This document shows positions 57,413-64,000 of a DNA stretch of 64,000 nucleotides, piece by piece; position 1 is the first letter of the stretch; each line of letters begins with the position of its first letter. The stretch is from Allantophomopsis cytisporea (lineage: Eukaryota > Ascomycota > Leotiomycetes > Phacidiales > Phacidiaceae): contig CP103023.1 of assembly GCA_024752435.1 (NCBI GenBank), positions 806,001 through 870,000 of the forward strand, in the 5' to 3' direction. Under the pieces are notes generated by a model. That model was not told the DNA's origin. It did no database searches and saw only the letters and a program-made list of their open reading frames with translations. A program made the translations under genes and the position numbers.

Positions 57413-58547
57413 CTAAAACTTGAAAACCTGATCCTTCTGGTATCCGAGCTCCTTTAGGATACCATCGAGCTCACCCTGGTCAGACGGTGACTTCTTTGCA
57501 CCAGAAATGGCCTTGTACATGGGTGGTGGACCGCAAACCAAGACCTTGATATCCTCGGTCTTTGGTTCTGGAAGAACAGTCTTCAAAAGCTCCTTGTCAA
57601 TGAAACCCTTGTTGCCTCTCCATTCCTTTGGTGGGTTGTTAAGGACGTAGAATGCGCGGAATCTTTGTGGGTAGGTGTTCTCGAGGTGTTCAAACTCCTT
57701 TTTGAGAAGAATATCCTCTTCGGAAACGTTAGCGAAAACAAGAGTGACCTTTGTCTGATCGGCTGGGTTGTTGAAGATAGCACGGGCTACCTGGTACATT
57801 GGAGTGATTCCAGTTCCACCAGCAATGAGAGCGACATGCTTGTACTTGTTTGCCTCATAAGGAAGCTTTGGGATTGGTCCCTTGAAATCGAGACGCTGCT
57901 CAGGCTCCATGGAATGCATGTGTTCGGACATGACGCCATTCGGGTAGACCTTCACCAAAAGATCGAGGAATCCCTTCTCATCTATTTCAGTTAGTGATAG
58001 GTACCTCGAAGGAATTGTGGAACAACCTACTCTCATCACTGACTGGAGTGTAAGGTCTGATAGCTGGCTTCTCCATCTCTGGACCCTTGTACTTGGTCAA
58101 AAGTGCGGAAGCAACCTTCAATCCAGAAACCTCATCACTCTCTGGAAGAGCAAAACGGAACTTCTTGGTATTGTGGTTGATGTTCTCAACAGAGTCCAAC
58201 TTCAGGCTGATCCATCCTTGATCTCCACCAGTGAAAGCAGCCTTTCCAACAGAGCCTGGTTGAGTCTGACCAGTGAGACCCTTGGCCTTCTCTTCGGCAT
58301 CCTTAGCTACGCCCTTGATTTTCTCGGCATTGTCGCCTTGGTTGAAGAAGTAGTAGCCTGCTCCGGCAGCGACAGCAGCTACACCGGCGTAGATAGCTGC
58401 ATTGGAGCTACCAGTGGAAGACTCGGTCGCATATCTGCGGTATTGCTGAGGTTGTCAGCAAAGATTCGCAAAGGCATTGGAAGATGAATTGGGCAAGCAT
58501 ACAGTTCTCAATGGTTGAGCGGTTCTAAAAGCCTGTCGTGCAAACAT
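57413..58547 (-). CDS. MCR1: Mitochondrial NADH-cytochrome b5 reductase
   Basis: Three exons (58503-58547, 58031-58445, 57413-57981), introns 57 and 49 bp, 342 aa, the usual length for fungal MCR1. The N-terminus MFARQAFRTAQPLRT is a mitochondrial presequence, followed by a membrane segment (AAIYAGVAAVAAGAGYYFF) that gives outer-membrane and intermembrane-space forms in yeast. The FAD domain contains IRPYTPVSDE across the second intron. The NADH domain has ALIAGGTGITPMYQV and VLVCGPPPMYKAISG. It ends QVFKF, as in the family. It passes electrons from NADH to cytochrome b5 and to the D-arabinono-lactone/erythroascorbate system, and supports sterol synthesis. The start is fixed by the presequence. 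Divergent from the J-protein gene. Confidence 0.96.
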
Positions 58548-58875
58548 GATGACTACAGTTTGTGATGGTTGATGTGCAGAGAAGGTGGAATGATGGCATT
58601 TGCGAATTGGGTGAGGAAGGCTTGGCCCCTGCACAGTGACGTCTTATTAATGCTAGGTCAGTCGCGAAAAGTCCATTTCAACTGTCTCACCCTTGATCCT
58701 CCGGCAGCAATCGGGATCATCTCAGGCATCACGCATCTCCATGTCTAGTCGCGGGCACGGTTCTATCGTGACGAGAATATCCGGATCACCGAGCGCCGAC
58801 TTATCATAGGGAAAGAAAAAGTGTTGATGGAGATTCGAAATTCAAGTTGAAGCTATAGCAGGCCTAGAGCTAATC
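58548..58875. promoter_or_regulatory. Shared divergent promoter of MCR1 and the J-protein gene
   Basis: 328 bp between the two start codons. It must hold both core promoters and 5' leaders. Both genes encode mitochondrial proteins if the J-protein is the DNAJC11 type, so co-regulation is possible. No specific site is claimed. Confidence 0.55.
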
Positions 58876-61491
58876 ATGGCAGACTCTCCAGAACAAAATC
58901 GTCAACCACCGCCTGCAAGAAGGAACCCTCCAAACAATAGTTCAAGACCACCATCTTATAGCTATTCCGCTCAGACAAACAATGACCGAAATCGAGTTCC
59001 TAGTGATGCTCAATATGAGAGTCAGGACTATCAGCGGTTTTTGGGCGGATCAATGAGATCAGCTGGCGACACTGGATCTATCAGATCTATGGATTCTAGA
59101 TTCAGCATGAACGAGCAATTCGCAGCATCCAGACGGGATTTCGAATTTGATATGGAAAGCGACACAGAATCCATTCTTGAGCCTGCACCCATCATTGACG
59201 AGCCTACGGACGACGACATTCCTGAGAACAATGCAACTGGTGAGCCGGAACTCGATGACGACGCGTTGTCAGACATCAGTGAGGCAGAGATTCTACGATT
59301 AATGGATGCTGATAATAACGCACTGGATTACTATACAATACTTTCGCTCCCCAAAGACCCACCTCCAACAACGGCCCAAATTCGAACTGCATATCACCGT
59401 TTGAGCTTAGCGTTTCATCCCGACAAACAACCGTCAGCGCTGAAGGCTGCGGCAGAACGACATTTCTCACGAATTCAGAAGGCATATGAAACTCTGGTGG
59501 AGCCTCGAAAACGAACCATTTATGATTTGGAAGGTGAGGAGGGTGTGGAAGAGGAGTACAAGGTTGGAGGTGCAATGGGGAAAGGTGGAGAGAAAGACTT
59601 GCTGGAAGTTGGTGTCAAAACTCTGAGCCCTGCTGAATTCAAGGCATGGTTCATGAACGTTCTAAAGAAGAGGGAACAGAGGGCCGTAGAAGCGTTGGTC
59701 GGCAGTAGCGGCTCCATTGTGGTGCGCCTAGACGGCAGCAACTCATTTACGGAGAAGGCTCTCAAGTTCCAGGACCCAGATACGGGTGTGGTAGTGCACC
59801 TCCCTGCGCCAAAGATCCAAGTTCGCTCACTGAACATATCACACGATTTCCTGGTCCCGTTGTCTGGTATTGGCCCAATTTACCAACGCTCGTTGCAAGC
59901 GCTCGAAGACCTAATAGGACGAGACGCGGATATACCGGTCGAAGAGTTGCACGAACGAAATTGGGAAGCTGCCGCTTACGAAAATTCCCCTACTCTATCT
60001 ATCTCCGCAGGAATTGAAGGAGCTGTAGTCAAAAAATTCGAGTCTGTTCATATTGAAGAAGAGACAGAACCTCTAACTATTGAGCATGCGGTCATGGTGT
60101 CAACAGAATTCACAATAGGGGCAGGTATCGGTCATAAGTTTCCGGATGCCGAGATCAACGACTCTAAGGGGGCTTCTTTGCTCGCTGGTAGTGAAGTAAG
60201 CTTTTCAACGACTTTCCTCCCAAAGCAAACTTATAGACTTGGAATCTCACGACGTTTTATCCTTCTTGAAAATACCAGGCCCTTCTTTGTAGCAGTGGAA
60301 GCCAACCAGGCACATGATATGGTGCCACCCGAACTCAGTGCTACAATTACTCGCCCTATCAACAATAATTCTAGCGTCTTCTGTCGACTTCACAGCGGTG
60401 GCTTCTTGTGGCCCTCATGGATGGCACGAATTATGGAAAGCGTTTCCTTGCTGCCCAAAATTCTAGTAACGAGTCGCAATCCTTCCAGTGTACAGCTAGG
60501 CTGGTTGTACGCGGAGAATATGGGGGAACATGCTGGTCCAGATGGAACCCCTATCTCTGGATCACCACATTCGACTAATGAGAAATGGCAAGTATCCTTG
60601 AATGCTTGGTCCACAACTATGAGTATACGCGCAGGCTATGGAAGAGATTTGTTCTCTCGGTCTCAAAAGCCACCTGTTCGCTCCCGAATAATGAACAGTG
60701 GCGAAGCACTGCCAATGCGAAAGCCAAAAAGCAAAGATACTACCACGGGCCTTCGACTTGAGGTAGAAACCAACGTCGACATAGACCTGTCGCTATCTTG
60801 GAACGTCCAAGGTGTCAAGCGTATAGGAGATTTCACAGCTGTAGGGCTAGGTATTGGTGTGCACTATTCCAGTCTGCAATTCTCATTTTCCTGGAGTCGA
60901 CTTGGTCAGGAAATAAAGGTCCCAATCATGATTCTCCCACCAGAACTACTCAACAGTCGTGCCGTCTTCTTTTCTCTCGCCTTTCCTTGGGGTCTATACA
61001 CCGCTTACGAATTCTTGATTCTTCGACCTCTAGAACGTAAGGCTCGTAGAAGATTGGTGAGACAAAAGAGAAAGGAATTGAAGGCTAGTGTGGAGAGGAA
61101 AAAGGAACAGGCTTTGCAAGCTGTTGAGTTGATGGCAGCTCAGGTAGCGTATAAGCAAGCCTTAGAATCTGAAAACAATGGACTAGTCATTCTGGAAGCT
61201 CGGTATGGTTCCCCGTTGTCGACTACGCAGATCAAGGGAATGGGTGAGTTTGTTCCCGGAGAGGATGTTGATGTTACTATTCCATTGGCGGGCTTGGTAG
61301 AAGGGGGGCAACTGGTATTAAATAAGAAGGTCGACAGGAATGGGATTTTGGGATTTTACGATCCAGTACCACTTGGACGGAAAGGACTGGGCGTCAGGTA
61401 TTTGTTTGGAGGAAAGGTACACGAGGTTTTTGTTAGTGAGAAGGAGGCTTTGGTCTTGCCACAGAGGGAGCATGAGGTTCAGGTTGAGTGA
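58876..61491 (+). CDS. DNAJC11-like J-domain protein
   Basis: Intronless, 871 aa from the ATG at 58876. The N-terminal 150 residues are disordered and acidic. The J domain is at about residues 153-215 (LDYYTILSLPKDPPPTTAQI, LSLAFHPDKQ), with the HPD motif at 181-183 that activates Hsp70. A long beta-rich middle follows, of the type found in DNAJC11, where it resembles an outer-membrane barrel (SVFCRLHSGGFLWPSWMARI, FTAVGLGIGVHYSSLQFSFS). The C-terminal DUF3395 region has a Lys/Arg-rich helix (RPLERKARRRLVRQKRKELK) and ends EHEVQVE. In animals DNAJC11 sits at the mitochondrial outer membrane and contacts the MICOS/SAM complex; the fungal role is inferred. Frames on the other strand are shadows. 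Confidence 0.92.
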   Translation: MADSPEQNRQPPPARRNPPNNSSRPPSYSYSAQTNNDRNRVPSDAQYESQDYQRFLGGSMRSAGDTGSIRSMDSRFSMNEQFAASRRDFEFDMESDTESILEPAPIIDEPTDDDIPENNATGEPELDDDALSDISEAEILRLMDADNNALDYYTILSLPKDPPPTTAQIRTAYHRLSLAFHPDKQPSALKAAAERHFSRIQKAYETLVEPRKRTIYDLEGEEGVEEEYKVGGAMGKGGEKDLLEVGVKTLSPAEFKAWFMNVLKKREQRAVEALVGSSGSIVVRLDGSNSFTEKALKFQDPDTGVVVHLPAPKIQVRSLNISHDFLVPLSGIGPIYQRSLQALEDLIGRDADIPVEELHERNWEAAAYENSPTLSISAGIEGAVVKKFESVHIEEETEPLTIEHAVMVSTEFTIGAGIGHKFPDAEINDSKGASLLAGSEVSFSTTFLPKQTYRLGISRRFILLENTRPFFVAVEANQAHDMVPPELSATITRPINNNSSVFCRLHSGGFLWPSWMARIMESVSLLPKILVTSRNPSSVQLGWLYAENMGEHAGPDGTPISGSPHSTNEKWQVSLNAWSTTMSIRAGYGRDLFSRSQKPPVRSRIMNSGEALPMRKPKSKDTTTGLRLEVETNVDIDLSLSWNVQGVKRIGDFTAVGLGIGVHYSSLQFSFSWSRLGQEIKVPIMILPPELLNSRAVFFSLAFPWGLYTAYEFLILRPLERKARRRLVRQKRKELKASVERKKEQALQAVELMAAQVAYKQALESENNGLVILEARYGSPLSTTQIKGMGEFVPGEDVDVTIPLAGLVEGGQLVLNKKVDRNGILGFYDPVPLGRKGLGVRYLFGGKVHEVFVSEKEALVLPQREHEVQVE

Positions 61492-61673
61492 CGGAGTATA
61501 TAACGCACGGGATGGCTTGGATATACCCCGCTCATAGTTTTTCTCGTAAATCGGAAACCATATTTGCAGCAATAGGTTGTAGAGTCTTTGATAACTTATC
61601 GAAGAACGAGTAGTCTCAATACCTGTAACGCCGGTCGCCAAAGTAATACCAAAGCAGACACCATATTCCACTC
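61492..61673. other. Convergent spacer
   Basis: 182 bp between the stops of the J-protein gene and the convergent Zn2Cys6 gene; it holds both 3' ends. Confidence 0.6.
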
Positions 61674-63640
61674 CTAAGCCCCCGCACCCCCAATCGCGTA
61701 AGTAAATTCTTGCGCCTCCAAAATCCTCAGATACTCAGCAGCATTTCTCCAACGTTCACCTACCCTTCTCAGGCATCCCCTGAGTACATCCAGAGCCATC
61801 TGTGCTCCCTCGTCCCCACTTTCCCTCACAAACCAAGCCCAATCTGCGGCTCCACAATACAGACTATCCATTACAAGAGGGGAAATACGATCGACATCAG
61901 TCGTGTACGGGGTTCTGCTGATGATTTGTTCCGCAAAGTTCTTGATGTCAAGCGAGACAGCCTTGATACCATGAACGGCTTGTATTTGCATGTTAACATC
62001 AGGCGGGATCTCATCGCTACTAGGTGCTGTTGCACTTGGGACTCTTTCCGTATGAGTACATGCATAAGGGTCGTAGAGAGTACACAGGGCACTGAAACAC
62101 GTCGCCATTGGGGCTGAGAGGTTGATATAGTCCGAAGTCGCGGCCTCTTCCATGATTTGGGTTGTGAGATCACGAATTTCCGTATGCAATTGAAGAGCTT
62201 CTTTATGCTTTTCTGCGTCGGAAGCATGCTGTCGAGTATGATGCCGAATAGCCTTCCCTACAGCATTACTGGCTTGACAGAGACGGGCGAATGGAGCAGT
62301 TGGAGAGGTTATAGCAGCAGATACGGTCACAGGTGCGGAGGAAAGAAGCTCACCGGCATCCTAGGGTCGTTAATGTTTGCGCCCAATTTTGCCATGGTTC
62401 TTTTCTGACTTACCCATGCGGCATCATCACACGGAAGATTCTCTTCTGGTAGTGGATCATCACTGGAAAGACTGTGGCCACGAGCACCAACTGTTACAGC
62501 TCTATCCAAGATCCGTACACCCCACCATACTCTTCTCCTCTCTTCAACCTCGGTCCATGTGCCCTATCACCGTTAGCGACTGAAAATGAACGCGAACAAG
62601 TTACCTACAGCTCGTCCCAGAAGCTGTGCAGCCTCCTGGTGTCCACTTATACCCAGAAGTGACCCATATCTTGTACAAGCTCCGGTAGTCATCCAAGCTG
62701 CTGGATAGATAGCCTGACCATATTCATATAACGTAATCAACAGCATTGCCTGCAAAACCATTAAAGAAGTCATTCCACTGGCTTCTGCCAAGGCAACGAA
62801 CTTCTTCGCAGAGTAATACATCGCTGTTTGAGAGCTCTCACCCTCCGCCAACCTACTAACATTGAGTTTCATACAAAGGAAGAGAAGGGCCAAGTCAGCA
62901 CCAGCTTCCCACATAGGATTTACCATGTTCTGTGTCATACGTTTCTTAGAAACTATAGGAAACCAAGGATGGATTGCAGTAAAATAATCCGTGACAATAG
63001 CTTGAACAGAGTTTCCGTCCCCAAGTATAGAGAGTACATCAACTGGAATTTGCATCCCTGACTTCGGCACATTGATACCACCATATTTGAAGGCTTCACT
63101 GTCCAAGAATGCTATGGCCGGGAATCGATTCTGAGGAGACTGGTAGACTTCCTCTTGCACAAAAGCATTCACATTGACACTTCCATCCTCCTGGGTGATA
63201 CCAGTTGACGGTGTAGCAGTGCTATACGGCGGAGTATGGTGCATTCCACCACCGGTGAGATTCAATTTGCCCTCCAGCTCCATCACCTTTTGACGTAGCA
63301 CATTGAAGTCTTCGGAAGTAGGTGCGGGTGCTGCTTCAGAGTAATCGCAGTGACGCGACATACGCTCGCACAGCGCGCACGCTGGAAGCGCTTTGTTACA
63401 TTTGCGCTTCTGTTTACGACATGACAGACAAGCCTGAGGAGCCTTGGGAGCTTCAAGGTCTGCTGGAGGTGGCGGCGTGTTGTAGGCGGACATCGTGGGA
63501 ATGGACGAGGCGTATGCGGCCGCGCTGTCGGGATGCGGTCTTTTGGTACCGGAAGAAGCTCTATGCATGTCAGAAATCGTATCGGAAAGTTTTCGAGCTG
63601 AGGAGGCAACTGCAACTCACTTGTAGGCTTCGTTATCCAT
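61674..63640 (-). CDS. Zn2Cys6 transcription factor with fungal middle homology domain
   Basis: Four exons (63621-63640, 62609-63560, 62414-62563, 61674-62360), introns 60, 45 and 53 bp, all in phase, 602 aa. The start MDNEAYK comes from a tiny 20-base first exon; the ATG at 63568 lies in the intron-exon junction frame and is less likely. The zinc cluster is CLSCRKQKRKCNKALPACAL followed by CERMSRHC (C2C6C6C2C6C spacing), then a short linker and a Leu-rich dimerisation helix (VLRQKVMELEGKLNL). The middle homology domain spans residues of about 170-420 (FPAIAFLDSE, DYFTAIHPWFPIVSKKRM, GTWTEVEERRRVWWGVRILD). The C-terminus ends TYAIGGAGA. Target genes are unknown. Unlike the regulator at 1.85 kb, there is no lesion. 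Confidence 0.9.
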
Positions 63641-64000
63641 GTTATCGATGAGAAACACGATTCAGCGTTGAGATTCGTAATTTGTTGCTACATCGTGAAG
63701 AATCATGTTGTCGCGGTTAAACCGGCCGCTAGTTTTCTTTGGGATTTTTGCCTGATATTCCAAGACAAGGCCAATAAGGCACCAACAAATTACAAAGGTA
63801 AGGCACGGTAAGCAGGTCCTTGTAGAGTTGAAGGCCATCCGCTTGCTGTTATTCCAAGATGAAAGAGCCAGAACTTAAAAAGATGAAGATACAATGCTTC
63901 AAGTTCAATAGCGATCCCTTTATCCGCATGAGTTCTATCTCATGAGAGCCGATCCTCTTCAGGCATCCCCAGCTATCCTAAGAAGTCTTGTTCTATGATT
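63641..64000. other. Upstream region of the Zn2Cys6 gene
   Basis: Promoter side of the minus-strand regulator. No other gene is seen before the window ends. Confidence 0.5.

Noticed and set aside
57583..58487. Overlapping ORFs on both strands at MCR1
   Set aside because: All are explained by the three-exon MCR1 gene.
59031..60614. Minus-strand ORFs of 74-105 codons inside the J-protein gene
   Set aside because: They are shadows of the intact 871-codon gene on the plus strand and have no domain.
1..64000. tRNA and rRNA genes
   Set aside because: I found no stretch with tRNA arm and B-box pattern or rRNA core sequence by reading; a covariance-model scan was not possible here.

Overview
The window looks like a filamentous ascomycete genome, most likely a leotiomycete close to Botrytis/Sclerotinia. 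This rests on short GT-AG introns of about 42-70 bp, Zn2Cys6 regulators, DUF6594, UstYa/DUF3328 and FSH1 families, an RGS-LOV protein resembling Botrytis BcLOV4, and an AT-rich retrotransposon block mutated in the RIP pattern (CA to TA, and TG to TA on the other strand). The genus is an inference, not proven.

Layout. 1-15 kb is a graveyard of genes whose frames are still readable: a UPC2-type Zn2Cys6 regulator with four in-frame TAG codons, a DUF3435 (tyrosine-recombinase type) remnant, a broken and partly inverted hybrid histidine kinase, an RGS-LOV photoreceptor-type gene with three nonsense codons, and two unrecognised genes. 15.5-30.7 kb is an AT-rich block: a solo LTR, then one Ty3/Gypsy chromovirus (17055-30665) with a second full-length copy (20815-27618) nested in its pol gene. 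Both copies have the same 5,998-bp interior and both keep an antisense zinc-finger/coiled-coil ORF between pol and the 3' LTR. 30.7-31.4 kb holds degenerate short repeats.

31.5-41 kb is a thin accessory zone: an intact small secreted four-cysteine protein at the edge of the AT-rich block, an intact aminoglycoside-phosphotransferase-fold kinase, an intact FSH1-type serine hydrolase, and decayed pieces (an FSH1-like fragment, an MDR oxidoreductase with an internal deletion, an unknown gene with a lone TAA). 41-57 kb has mostly intact but isolated genes: a DUF6594 membrane protein, a deaminase-superfamily protein, a His/Cys-rich CYSTM-like small protein, an unknown protein, a secreted Gly-Tyr-Ser-Tyr-Pro repeat protein and, divergent from it, a UstYa-family (DUF3328) oxidase. 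That last pair resembles a minimal ribosomal-peptide (RiPP) locus and is the best candidate here for an undescribed system.

57.4-64 kb is conserved core genome: mitochondrial NADH-cytochrome b5 reductase MCR1, a divergent DNAJC11-like J-protein and a full-length Zn2Cys6 regulator. Multi-exon models were built by hand from splice signals and phase agreement; exon limits are in the entries.
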